Part shown: positions 48,610 through 60,100 of the stretch, one piece after another
Layout: each line of letters opens with the position of its first letter
Position numbering within the stretch: the stretch's first letter is position 1
Source of the DNA: Dipteris shenzhenensis
Taxonomy: Eukaryota; Polypodiophyta; Polypodiopsida; Gleicheniales
Assembly: GCA_047967505.1 (NCBI GenBank)
Contig: CM106541.1
Reading direction: 5' to 3' (one strand)
Length of the DNA: 64,000 nucleotides
The notes under the pieces: generated by a model
What the model saw: only the letters and a program-made list of their open reading frames with translations
The model's database searches: none
What the model was told of the DNA's origin: nothing
Program-made: the position numbers and the translations under genes

Positions 48610-49356
48610 ATGGCCCAGCCTGCAAGACTACGAATCCCACCATTCGGCGAAAGCGAAAAGTTGGACGGCTCTAACTATCCACTTTGGAAGTTCAAGATGA
48701 AGACCATCCTAAGCACATACAAGCTTTGGGATACTGCTACTGGGATGGACGTGAGGCCGGTTGCGAGATTGGATCTAGCCAATGCAGGACAACAGATAGT
48801 ACCAACTACGGATGAGATTCTCGTGTGGATAAGAAGAAATGCAGATGCGTTGTGTTCTATTGTCTGCAGTGTAAGTGATTCCGTCATGACCAGATTTTGT
48901 GACTCGGATTGGGCAGGAGACGTGGACTGTAAAAGATTAGTGACAGGTTACTGTTTCTCACTTGGATCTGGAGCTGTGTCATGGGTCAGCAAGAAGCAAC
49001 CTACAGTTGCTCTTTCTTCTACCGAGGCTGAGTACAAATCAGTTTGCTTTGCTTCTTGCGAGGCAGTGTGGTTGAGGAGGATTTTGGGGGACATGGGTAC
49101 AGTGCAGAACAAGCCAATGCAGTTATCATGTGATAATCAGAGTTGCATGGCGATTGTAAAAAACCATGTGTTACACGCTTGCACAAAACACATTCAGATT
49201 CAATATCACTTTGTATGCGAGCTCATCATGGATGGAGAGGTCGACTTGGTGTACTGTCCGACTAGAGAGAATGCTACGGACATCTTCATGGAGGCTCTTA
49301 GAAGAGACTTGCTGGAGAGGCATCTTCATCGACTTGGCATTGGGCCGAAAAAGTAA
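48610..49356 (+). CDS. Copia-3 in-frame gag/RNase H fusion protein (248 aa)
   Basis: Single intact frame starting [20 protein letters not shown]. Residues 1 to about 92 are the copia gag N-terminus ([36 protein letters not shown]). From about residue 95 it is the C-terminal RNase H domain ([59 protein letters not shown]). The knuckle, protease, integrase and RT are deleted between, yet the frame is kept. RNase H acidic residues D (SDWAG), E (STEAEY) and D (CDNQS) are visible. Immediately preceded by the PBS and followed by the PPT and LTR, so the element could be mobilised only in trans. Whether the fusion is made or useful is unknown. Confidence 0.85.
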   Translation: MAQPARLRIPPFGESEKLDGSNYPLWKFKMKTILSTYKLWDTATGMDVRPVARLDLANAGQQIVPTTDEILVWIRRNADALCSIVCSVSDSVMTRFCDSDWAGDVDCKRLVTGYCFSLGSGAVSWVSKKQPTVALSSTEAEYKSVCFASCEAVWLRRILGDMGTVQNKPMQLSCDNQSCMAIVKNHVLHACTKHIQIQYHFVCELIMDGEVDLVYCPTRENATDIFMEALRRDLLERHLHRLGIGPKK

Positions 49357-49373
49357 GTTCACTTGCGGGTGGA

Positions 49374-49386
49374 CATTGAGCGGGGG
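49374..49386 (+). promoter_or_regulatory. Copia-3 polypurine tract
   Basis: CATTGAGCGGGGG directly before the 3' LTR. In the right-arm copy the run is longer (CCCCCCC on the plus strand near 63963). Confidence 0.8.
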
Positions 49387-50104
49387 TGTTAGATATCAAT
49401 GCTCCACTCTCGTGTAACTACGCGGGAACTAGCTAACTCTACTTGTAAGCCCCCCATATGAGGAGAAGGCATTTGAGTAGCTCGGTTATCCGGTAGGCCC
49501 TGGTTTGGACACCAGATGGGGGCCATGTGTGGCTTGATGGCTGGATGGAGTTGGCACACTGCCAACTAGGCTACATGCAAGTGTGGGAAGGCATCCCATG
49601 ACTGACCACACTGAGGGTAGACATAGCATTTCTCAGGGCAGCCCACTCTCGGGTTGCGGGGTCCGTTTGGAGTCCCAGATGATCTTGGATGGGTGTGGGC
49701 CAAACGGTGACCGTAGGTAAGTTGCTCTATTTTACGCCACGGTTCTATTCTGTGGTCGGTGGCCTATTTCGGGACCCCTAGTTGACCGTTTTGGGCGGAC
49801 TGGGTCGGTCACCCAATTGGGTCCAACCAACTATGACTAGTGGCTATATAAGAGCAAGCCCATGAAGCCCATTTCATCACTGGCTACAGCAACCCTGGTT
49901 CCTTAGCATCCAGCCTCCGTCCTCTACTATTTCTAGCTCGCCATCAAAGCTTCTTTCACAGGAGCACACGGCTGGGAGGCATCACCATCTATTGTATCAA
50001 TTCTATAGTAATCAAATTTTTGATTCTCTATACTATCTGGTTTTCTCTCTTGCGTACGAGATCCTGTTATCTGTTGAGCACAGACGTTGTATTGTTTTCT
50101 TATA
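49387..50104 (+). repeat. Copia-3 3' LTR
   Basis: 718 bp, TGTTAGATATC to TTTTCTTATA (terminal CA mutated to TA). Same sequence as the 5' LTR apart from substitutions and the missing 381-bp duplication. Confidence 0.92.
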
Positions 50105-50109
50105 AAAAG
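50105..50109. repeat. Copia-3 target-site duplication, right
   Basis: AAAAG, as at 47433-47437. Confidence 0.85.
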
Positions 50110-51610
50110 CTCTGATTGTTCAACCTCCGGGTTGAAAATTTCCCTTCCATGTGTTCATCTATGCCTTCAATAGAGCCATTGGCATATTCTTGAAGTAGCA
50201 AAAAACCAAAGGTGGTACTGAACCGTCTAATACACTGGTCAGCAATTGCCCAATGTCAAGAAGAACTACTAGACCACCAAGAAAGAAGCTCTAGTCAGCG
50301 CTTGCCTAATATTAGCTTGCATGCGATCGCCAACTACCCTCCAACTACCTATCTCATCTAGAGAGCAAAGAATAGCCCAATCTATTTGTGGTGGATTATT
50401 TCCTTGATGTAGACCAAAATGTGATTGCGGCTGTGAAACTTGACACAACTCCAACCAAGGTGTTGGATGGAGCACCTTCGATGGCATTAGATGAACAATA
50501 GATGCAAGATAATGTTCTAGCATTTGTACCAATGTGGTATGATGATATGTTCTAGTTTGTTGAAAGCAAAATCCATGGTGAAAAACACCTTCCCTAAAAT
50601 AGAGGCGCAAGCAACTCACCCTCTGGTGTCAAAATTTTTGCATCATCATGGGATATCTTTATCACCTTAGCCTTGACAAAGTTCTTCATTAATGTGTGCC
50701 ACCACATGAACAGTCCATTTTGGCCTACTATTCTTGCCGATGATACTATAGTCTAGAAATCCTTCAGGCCAGACTATGGTGGTCTACTATTCTTGGTGAT
50801 GCCATCGCCTTTGCCATGCATTGTGATGTCTGCCAATGGTTGGGTTTGCCCACCATTCATGATCACATGCCACACAAGCAGTCCTCCCCCTCAATCCATT
50901 CTAAAAATGGGGCTTAGACTTCATCGGTCTTTTCAATCTAGCCACCCATGCATCTTGAAACAAGTACGTTATTCACAACCGATACAGGGTTGAGGCATGA
51001 GCAATGAGAGACAATTTAGCAGCTTCTATAGCCAAATTCAATGAGAAAATTATGACCTATTTCAAATGTCTAGTGGAGATCATTAGTGCCATTTTGTCAA
51101 TGATGTCATGTCCAAGCTTACAAAGAGGCATATAATTATCCCCATAGGCTCTCCATTATCTACTATGCTCAAGCCAATGATTAGGCAGAATCATCCACCA
51201 AGAAGCTCATCCAAAAAGAATAGAAGAAGGTCATCAATGAGAACTAGATCAAAAGTTATATTCCACCCTTTGGGACTTCATACATCATATAAATATGCAA
51301 CTAGCCTCCACCACTTCAAAATGGTTTATGGCATTGAGGCAACAATACCCATCGAGTTCTTGGTTTTGAGTTCCTAGATCATGGTGATTGAACAGTTGAT
51401 CCTAGAATAGTCTCTTATGCATCTGATGGACCAACTCCACAAGCTCAGTGAAGGTCATTCATAGCATCATATGTCTCTAATGTCACATAATGCCATAGGA
51501 AGAAGTGGGTAGATCAGCATGCCAAACTCTGGGTCTTTAAAGAAAAGGGTGTAGTGTTCTTATTTCAGTCTGAGTGCTCTTAGTTTAGTCTGAGTAGTGC
51601 TCTTATTTCA
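50110..51610 (+). pseudogene. Ty3/gypsy RNase H and integrase fragment, central copy
   Basis: Plus strand with frameshifts and stops. RNase H start KALIVQPP and FPFHVFIYAFNRAIG (50105-50180), SHLESKE-type and VVDYFLDVDQNV (about 50350-50430), then integrase: MHCDVCQWLGLPTIHDHMP (about 50812-50870), a zinc and core region with YYAQANDQAES (about 51160-51195), and FKMVYGIEATIPIEF (about 51318-51365). Typical plant gypsy order. RT, protease and gag are not in this stretch. It lies head to head with the minus-strand gypsy fragment at 46813-47432, with copia-3 inserted at the junction. Confidence 0.85.
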
Positions 51611-52814
51611 ATTTGAGTAGGGCCTCCACCATGGCAAGATAAATATCTAGTGGTCTGGACCATATTGGATTGTTCATTGGTTCTATGATGCTAGATTTTT
51701 ATTGGGCACATTATAGGGTGATACATTTAAGAAGATAGTTAATGGCTATCATCATAGGCCCTATTTTGGCCCCATGCTTCCTTACCCATTTCTTGAGGAG
51801 TAGCCAAAAGCAATAGCTATCACATCAACACGTGTGAATGTCATTGTGTCAGATGTTGAGTCATCATTCATGGGTGCACAAACTATTTTTGAGGCGATTG
51901 TAGTTGCATTTTTTTGGAATGAACCTCTAACTTTAGTGCTCATGCTTCTACATGCATGCTGCCCACTGTTCTCTCCTATTAGCCTGGCATGAAGCAATTT
52001 GTTGCCCTCAATAACTGAATTTTCGCTCAATTTTCTGTCGCTCATGCTTGCACATTTGCCTTTGTTAGTTTTTGCACATTTGCCTTTGTTAGTTTCCATA
52101 GTTCTCTTCCTTGGCTTTCTTGCTTTCTCACTGCTCACAGCCCTTGCCTTTCTACAGGTGTCTCCTTTGTGTGCTTGCTCTACTACCATGGTGATCTACA
52201 ACACCTTCACTAAGCTTGACACAAATCTCACTGCTATTCAAGACTGGTTGCATTGCACACAACTCTTGGAAGTAGCCATGCTGTCATGGAGGACCACCCC
52301 CATCCATACCAAGTCTCAAAGCATCATTACCTAGATAAATCATGGCAACCTCATCCACTACAATAATTGTTTTGCTACCTAATAAGCTGGCCTCACTTCC
52401 CTAGGTATCTGCCACTATGCGCCTACAATTGTGGCCACCACTAAGCCCCCAAACCCCACTCACTCTGGCCTTAATAGATCCATCATCACAGATTATAAGT
52501 GCAAAGTTCAAATAGAAAGCCTAGTAAACATGCGACCCGATGCCCTACAAGTGTCACTACCCCAGGTCCCCAAACTTCAGGTTGCAGAACATTGTGCCAA
52601 ATACTTGTCGAAGTTCCTTGCGACCACTAAGAAATAGTTGTGCCTGGAAGTAGATTGGTTGTGTGCCACTCTTGCTAGAACCACCCACTAGGTAACAACA
52701 TAAAGGGAGCATCTGAAACACCTAGTCAAGCATCTACAAAAGAAGTCACCTTGCTCTGCCAAGCATAGAGGGATTTCTATGTTGAGCCTGTTAGGATGCT
52801 CGATAGCCTTTACC
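51611..52814. other. Right end of S, gypsy-flanking, unrecognised
   Basis: About 51600-51720 may still be the gypsy 3' end (FLFQSECS and following). Beyond that no domain is recognised. A frame around 52430-52637 (MATTKPPNPTHSGLNRSI) is open in both S copies. The tandem doublet CACATTTGCCTTTGTTAGTTT lies at 52050-52095. The frame RDFYVEPVRMLDSLYQQ continues across the border into E. Confidence 0.4.
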
Positions 52815-54287
52815 AACAGTATGCTAATGCAAATGCTCGTCCTAATTCTTGATGCCTAGGTTTAGTCTCTCTACAATCCAACAACATAGAACCTAAAAGG
52901 GTTATCCAAGCTCTCTAATCTCCTTACAACGTAGCTAGCCAAGAAGTGGTAGTAGTACGTTGAATAGTTGAGCACATCCTCATCCCCGACTAAAAATGCT
53001 TGGTGATCCTTCCTTGAGACAAGATAGGGCTAGATGCCAACAACACAAGTGCATCTATGTAGTCCCCCAAGCAGGCCTTGCAGATAATTGGACCCAATCA
53101 TTAGCCACACACATGCATTGTGACATTGTCCCAACTAACAACACCAAGATGGTCAACACACAAAATGTGGCTAAAGACCTTGATAAGAGAAAGGCACCCA
53201 TAATAATCAAACTACCATGCCCAAACTCTGTCACCCTCCTTGTTGACCTAGTCCAAGGATTCTCTCCAAAGTCCTAGTGCAATGTGCTCTTGAAGGAGTA
53301 GATACTAGCACTCTAGCACAACTAGGATGTGGCCAAGGTAGACCTTGAGGCAACCAGGCTACCATTTGACTTGGAGGGTAAGGCCTGGAGCAAAGAAGAA
53401 GAGGAGAAGGACAAGGAAATATTGTCCCTCAAATAGCATAGCACGTGCTCCAAAGGCACCTGGGGTTATTGAAAGAGGAAGTTGTGGCTTGGGCTAACAC
53501 ATCTAAACACCCCTTGTCCAGTGCCACCACCATTCCCAGCATTACCAAAAACTTATGGGGCAAGAAGAAGACCTTTGAGTGGTAGCATTTCCTCCAAGTC
53601 ACTCACGAGAAGGACAAGCTCAGCAAGGAGGTGATTGATTTATGCATGGGCACCCCAAGAGCTCTATTGCAAGTAGCAGAACTTGTAGGAGGAACTAACT
53701 AGTGCCCAACAATGTCTCGGTCTAAGAAGCACACATGACATGCACACTTGGCCATATAGGAAAATATACCAAAACCTCTATGATATCTAGCCTTATCCCA
53801 ACTCATGTAGGCCCATGTCCAAAATTAGGTTATGATGCCTCCACTTATGGCTCCACCTCTGCCTCTATTTTCTTCAGCTATCATCTTCACTACCCCATTA
53901 GATAATTTTGATGATGCCTAGCTAGGAGCTGGAAGACATATGACCCTCTATGTACTAGAGGGTATTGAAGAATATTAACACCCATTTCTTTTAGAGATCT
54001 TTTTGAGGATGAGTTCCATCTTGGCCAGCTGCTGCTGCTGTAGGTGGAGATATAGCATGAGCAACACAAGGTGACATGAATTCATGTGTTACTATTAGGG
54101 GTAGTGCCTTCACTTCTAGATAGTGGGAGCTTAGATATAGCTATGCAGATCCCACTAGCCTCTTTTCAACTAGTTGGTGCTGGCCCGTGGTCTTCAATGG
54201 GACATCATCATAGTTCGAGTCACATTTTTGTCTCTTGGTAAGCATCATTTGAGTCATTTGGGTTCTTGGCCTTGGGTTTGCCTAAAA

Positions 54288-54322
<35 letters not shown>

Positions 54323-55286
54323 CCCTAATAGCCACTTAAATTTATTAATCAAGTTGTCATCCATCCCTTGGGTGTGCCAAAGTGTTATTACTAGCCCACC
54401 TCCGGTCAATATGTCTCCGATGACACTACTATATCCAACTCCTAGTCAAAACTGCACCTATCAAACCTTTATGGCCAAGATGGCATATTTTAGGCCCCTC
54501 TATGGCCATCCCACATAATCAAGTTAGGACTATGGCCATAGGACACATATGTGGTCAGTAGTTTAAATGTATCTTAGTTCAAACTCTTGACATTCTCACA
54601 AGTCGTGGATGATCATTGGCAAGAAAGTTGAATTTATATAGGAAACACACCTCCGATTGTTGTTGAACCGGTTGTTCTTTCTAATTCAAAAGTGTTTGAT
54701 ATTTTTGATCCTGACCATTGAGAAGTTGCACATTGCGATGATATGAGCAACGTATTCATCATTAAATCTTTTGGCATTTCCTTCTACAATTTTGTTTATT
54801 ACTGTATGTTTTGTTCTGTGTTTTCACATTGTATTTTGGAGCTGCAACTTGAATCGAATGTCTTATGGTTTTTCCCTAATTTGTTTTTTCTATTTCCAAT
54901 TATTGGTGCTGAAATCAACTTACATGTTTTCTCTATTTCCAACTGTTGGTGTTGAAATCCATAACTGTTGTATCTATATGTTAGTTAATGACATAGAAAA
55001 AACCTATTAACACACAACAAAGTCACATAGGGGCAAAACAAGTACCGCAACACCTATACCAAATTTGGGCATGATGATTTTAATTGTATGTATAATAAAA
55101 ATTGCAATACAGATGTCCACCAGGTATGAGGGGAGATTAAGCCCATAGATGGAAAACCATTGAAGGTTGAGCAAGGAAAAGTTAAAGGCAAGAATGATGA
55201 AGGTAGAAACCAAGTGCCATCATAGATTTGTTGCTACTTCTATTGTGAGAATCACACCAAGGCTAAGTGCAATTGGTGGTCGTAGG
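52815..55286 (+). other. Left part of E copy B, degenerate and unrecognised
   Basis: Same content as 17623-19709, including the short frame 52996-53277. Contains an extra 395 bp (54212-54606) that is absent from copy A and includes a TA run at about 54292-54317. The extra piece has no terminal repeats or target duplication, so I read it as a deletion in A more than an insertion here. Confidence 0.45.
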
Positions 55287-55559
55287 TGTTAATCCATATA
55301 GATGCAATGAGACACACATGTAGGTGTGAATCTTTATTCCAAGAGTGGTTACATATGTAGGCAACTGCCTCCATGTAGGTAAATCCCAGATCCGCAAGCA
55401 TCTCCCTGATTATCTCAATCAATCACCTCCTATGATCACTCACTCATCACACCAACCTGACACACCTAACTAGAACCTTCTAGCACACCTGTACTCACAC
55501 ACTTCTTGCATAGGACTCCAATCCCATAGGCACACACACACACACACACACATACATCA
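55287..55559 (-). repeat. Copia-type 3' LTR with PPT, E copy B
   Basis: Partner of 19710-19976. The CA microsatellite inside it is slightly longer. PPT-like GAGGGGGATTGAAGGGGC lies on the element strand at about 55563-55585. Confidence 0.6.
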
Positions 55560-55779
55560 ATTTGCCCCTTCAATCCCCCTCACAAATTGATGACCTCATC
55601 CCTTAGCAGTAGTACATGGGATGCTCCATGGCTTGCCCACTATCATGTGGCAACACTCATGGCCCCAACCTGTGACTCACTCATAGGATTCTTGGTTTAC
55701 AACTGGGAGATGGACACAGACTATGTATGTAAAGCCCAATGAGTCCAACAAGGAAAAATCTCAAAAGACTAACAATCAT

Positions 55780-56190
55780 TTAAGGATGGACTATCCATGG
55801 CAGAGAACCATTATTGACCTCATACACACACAACTCAGAAAACATATAGATCCTTACCCTTGTCAGATTTGACTTGGGTGTTGTAAGTAGTGAGAGCTTG
55901 AGTTTTGACATTTTCTGGTTCTTCTTCTTCTTTAGTTTCTGCTTCCTCAACAAGATTGGATGAACATCTCTTTTTGGTATAACATTCCTTTTCAAAGTGT
56001 CCAGGTTTGCCACAAAAGTTAGATTTCATTTTGCTCTTTCCCTTGAAGTTGCTTAAGTTGCTTTTGGCCAAATATGCCCCTTCTTTGTAATCACTTCTTT
56101 GTTTGATCTTTCTCTCCTCTTCCAAGAGTGATGCTTCAATTTCTACCAGACTTATCTTTGGAATATTGGTGAGTGTGGTTACAATAGTGC
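55780..56190 (-). pseudogene. Copia gag C-terminal fragment, E copy B
   Basis: Minus strand EEYGTIVTTLTNIPKISLVE, then FCGKPGHFEKEC with the first knuckle Cys replaced by Ser (KSNFC). Begins directly after the transposase-like stop, as in copy A. Confidence 0.7.
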
Positions 56191-56198
56191 CATATTCT

Positions 56199-58646
56199 TC
56201 ACGGAGGGATTACCATGTAATGTGTAATATGTGACTCCCCCCATGCTCCTACCATCAATGATATGAATTCTCCTAATGCTGTCTTGAATCTCTCATAATA
56301 AAGCTCATCTATTTGACCTTGTCTAAGTAACTTTATAAATGCATCAAGCTTTGTCCACAATTTTGCTCTCAAAGTAGTAATTCGCGGATGTGAAGCTTGA
56401 TTCGTGGTGCACTCACACAAGTCTTTCCAGTACTCCCAACCTAGCATGCTTTGAGCCAATGTATGTTTTTCTTTATCAGCATTGTGGTTGGACAAGAACC
56501 TTCGTGCCTTTCCTCCACCCATAGACACTTTAGCAGGAAGATTTTGTGTCTTTCCTGATTGTTTCTTGTCCTACTTAAGCTTCACATTGCCTCAATGAAG
56601 TCCCATTAGTGAGAGTAGTTCTTCAGCTTTTGCAATGCATTGTGCAGATACTTGCTGTGGCCTCAGATTCCAAGCATAAACTAGATGGAGATAGAGTAAC
56701 TTATCAAGTATACGCAGTTCAACATGCAAAGTACACATGTGTACCTGCTCCAATGGAATTGGTAGAATGGGGTCCCAGTTAGGATCTTTTTTGTGACGAT
56801 CAGGGGCTGCACTTTGGTTGCAAGAAAGGATGCCATTTTCCCATTGTAGGCTTCCCTTTTGCATCTTCTAAGAGTGGGTGCAATACAAGCATGTCCATTT
56901 TGCATCTGCACCTGTATCACAACCATACAAGCACTTGAGGGTCTTCAAATCACCAGCTAGATGCCATTCAACTTGAAACGTTCCATGCCCATCCACAATT
57001 AATGTTTGCACTGCCTCTTGTCTTCGAATAATCGACGGGATACTAGTTCTCTCCAAAACCCACTTCAATGTCTCGTGGCACGCCTTTGGGGTCTCAAAGG
57101 CCGCAAGCCACCATATGTCCTTCTCAAATTGGATTGAGAAACCCTGCTCAACTTCCTCATCCCCTTGAGCAAAACGCAAGGCGTCGTTCATAATACAAAT
57201 GATCACCCTCTCTAGCTTGTGCTCTTTTACCAACTGAGCTTCATCCATTTTTATAACAAATACTAGCTTGCCATCTGTACAATGAAAGAGAAACTCAGTA
57301 AGGATATAGAAATTAGAAGAAATAAAGTTGAATGTGAAGAGGGAATTTCTCTAACCTTCTTCTCTCATCCCATAGAATTTGACCATGGCTCTCTGCAAAT
57401 TCTCTACATCCACGTAAACATTATTGAAAGCATTCATCTCAAACATTTGGATGCCAGATTTCTTTTTACTCTTCCAAGTCATTGTGCCACTTACACAATG
57501 GTATCCTCCAAGCTTTTCTCTAGCACATTAGTTTGTTTCTTGACATGTAAGCCTTACAGACCATGGTGTTGGCAATGGCATTGTAGATATCTTATACTTT
57601 TCCTCCATAGCAGACTTGAAAATTTTAAAAACAGAGTTGTAAGCTTCACGACTTACACCAACAGCATCACAAGCTCCAAGCACCTCCTTTGCTTGGACGA
57701 GGCCCTTGAAATCCTTCATTACCTCTCTAGCAACTTGTTTACATAGCCCTTTCTATCTAGAGTCCTTCAACACTTCCATGACATCACTTGGCTTTATTAA
57801 ACTTCTTAGAACATATGAAGGATCACTATCATCCATTTCCATTGTTCCCATCACATCCTCTATGAAATTCCTAAAGTAGAGTACAAATGAGTCTTAGTGG
57901 AAAGAATGAAACACCACAAATATTTTGGGGTAAGAAATTTCATTGGAAATTTGGGGAACTAACCGTGCAGCCCGTATTCTCCTCTTTCGGGCACCACTAT
58001 TGGTTGACAATGCATCCATAGATTGCAATTGTCTTTTCCTCTCCTTTAGTCCCAAAGGTGTTCCCTTCAACTTTTGTACTCGTTCTATCAAATTCTCTCG
58101 TTCCTTCTCCACAACACGTTGAACTTGGCCATAGATAGACCTTTCCAAATCTTGTTTGCTTTCAGCAAGCTTCTAGATTGATTCTTCCAATTCATGTTGC
58201 TCCAAGTCCAGTGCATGTGCTTTGTCACTGAGTTCTTTGTTTTGCAATTAGAGATCCTGCATACCATTATGCATTGTCACAATAGTAATATTTCCCAAAT
58301 GTGCAAGTTCTTCTGCTTGGGCTCTCTGCACCTCGCTTGCTTGCATAGCCAATGTCTGAGAATGGTTCAATCGATTGCAATAACCGAGCACTCCAGCATG
58401 TCCTTTGCCAACAAACCGAACAACATCATGCACTATATGAAAAAGAGGACTCTTTTGGGTGGCAGGGTCTAAAGGATACAAGTTTCCATCCACCCAAAGG
58501 TCAAGATGCTTCTTCTCTTGCAATCGAAGACTGTGGAGCACACTTTGAGGAGTTCCACTATATCCCAATGAACGTGTGCTTGCATATTCGACCTCCAGTT
58601 GTAGGTTCACATGGTACTTGTTGGATATGTCCTCGAAGGCTGCCAT
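56199..58646 (-). pseudogene. Unclassified transposase-like gene, longest copy
   Basis: Minus-strand exons or pieces in order: 58646-58248 (MAAFEDISNKYHVNLQLEVE; VEYAS; DLWVDGNLYPLDP), a coiled-coil region (58148-57894, rich in Glu/Lys/Arg), a short helical part (57719-57528), a core (57248-56868: MDEAQLVKEHKLERV, DIWWLAAFETPKACHETLKW, VDGHGTFQVEWHLAGDLKTL, CLYC), and a C-terminal part (56864-56592 and 56528-56199: PIPLEQVHMCTLH, SMLGWEYWKDLCEC, SHITHYMVI). The spaced acidic residues (VDGHG, AGDLK), CxxC and conserved His residues recall RNase H-fold DNA transposases of uncharacterised eukaryotic families. I cannot assign a superfamily. In-frame stops or introns separate the pieces. A host gene of unknown function is the alternative. 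Confidence 0.45.
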
Positions 58647-58689
58647 GAGTACTTAAAGAGAGGTATCACTGATGTAGGCTAAAATGTAG

Positions 58690-59105
58690 GGGAGAGCTGG
58701 CAAAGATGGAGCAGTGAGAGGGAGAGAGTACCAAGGAAGTGGGAGGAGGAGAAGCAGATGAGGGCAAGAGGAAGAGGAGGAGAAGAGTAGGGAGACAGGT
58801 GTAGAAGGGAGGAGGAGGGGAGAGATGCTACAAGAGGGAGGAGGAGGGGAGAGATTCTACAGGAGGGAGGAGCAGAGGAGAGGGATCCTAGGCGGCTGGA
58901 GAAGGAGGGGAGAGGAAGGAGGGAGGAGGAGCCAAAAGGAGGAGGAGGAGCCAGAAGGAGGAGGAGGGGAGAGGGAGGAGGGAGGAGGAGGAGCAAGACA
59001 GAGGAGGGGAGAGGAGAAGGGAGGGGGAGGGAGGGAGAGGGAGGAAGGGAGGGAGGGAGGGAGAAAGAGGGAGGGAGGGAGAGAGAGAGAGAGGGAGGGA
59101 GGGAG
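58690..59105. repeat. Homopurine tract (GGAGG/GGGAGGGAGAGA)n, E copy B
   Basis: Partner of 21385-21790, just upstream of the transposase-like start. Differs by gains and losses of AGGAGGAGCCAGA-type units. Confidence 0.9.
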
Positions 59106-59234
59106 ATTCAAAATTTGAAATTCAAATTTCAAAAATGTGGGCTTAACCCACCTAGGTTGGGCTGGTTAGGCCTCCTTGGGACCCTCCAAGCCCCTTGCAT
59201 TAGCCCACTAAGCATTCCCTAATCCATTACTTAT

Positions 59235-60100
59235 GAGGCCCTTTTGAGACCCCAATTCTCCCCTAATGTAGAGAAGTCAACGATGGACTGATAAAGAGCA
59301 GCAAATGGGGATGTCTCATGCTCCCCTTGAATATCTCTGGCAAAGTGGGAGGTCTTAGAGGGGAAGTAGCAAACTTCAATAAACAGATCCCGGCTGTCCA
59401 TGTGCTGAATCTGGATCTAGAGAAACCTAGAATGTGTATCTCTCTGCCCCACTAAGATGGCCCCCAAAAGTGTGGATCTGTAAAGGACTACGACTCCTCC
59501 TGACCCTTGAACCCCTCCTGTATCCCTCGTCTCATCTTTGTAGGCAGACTCCCATGTATACCCACTGACTACTGGTAGTGGGTGCTCTAGACTCTGATGT
59601 GTCTCTGTATAAAGGACTATGTCGTGACCTGTATAGGATTCCGAGAAGTTCCCTGGTTCTGATCATAAGGTACCATTACAATTCCAGATGGTACAAGATA
59701 GGGTCTCGGATGTTTGAGTCTAATAGACCCTGCCTCCCTATGTGGGAGGAGAGGTGGGTGCCCGACGAGGGCCTATAAGGAGTCGTCTATCTCGTACTAA
59801 CGCCCACTTCCCCTCCTTGTGGGCCTGATCCTACTACTGCAACAGAAAGCCCCTCTCCTCAACCTTTAGTGGAGTGAGATCCTCATCCATCGAGATCGGT
59901 GGCTGGTCTCGTAAGGCTAACCTACGACATAAAGCCGAAAGTGGTGCCTGGGCATCATGGAATCATATGATAAGGGGCTACTCTTGGTTGGGGTCCCTCC
60001 CTACCCACCATGCTCTCTCAATTCTGTGCTCAATCACTTCTAGAGTAGTGGCCACAAAGGCCGCTACTCGTATAAACTGCACCCAAAATTAGCTGGACAC
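59235..60100 (-). pseudogene. LINE fragment (ORF1-like tail and 5' part of ORF2 endonuclease), E copy B
   Basis: Partner of 21905-22745. It keeps about 35 bp lost in copy A, so the endonuclease reads on to LYQSIVDFST before truncation. This is the segment just ahead of the missing GDFN catalytic motif. Extra stops are present compared with copy A. Confidence 0.55.

Larger units (their letters stand above)
23456..52814 (+). repeat. Block S, complete central copy
   Basis: A 29,359-bp block bounded by GGT at its left edge and ACC at its right edge. Its left part is repeated in reverse at 1-17622 and its right part in reverse at 60800-64000. It holds the intact kinase gene, three copia elements or fragments, two gypsy fragments and a long non-coding repeat-rich tract. 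Together with E it defines a repeating unit of about 35.2 kb (with E copy A) or 37.3 kb (with E copy B). Confidence 0.93.

Noticed and set aside
51999-52334. Hydrophobic 111-codon frame as a membrane protein
   Set aside because: The opposite strand is equally open (51782-52189), the pattern comes from a short tandem doublet, and no homologous family is recognised.
57282-57746. 154-codon plus-strand frame inside E copy B
   Set aside because: Antisense to the transposase-like gene, whose minus-strand translation is the coherent one.
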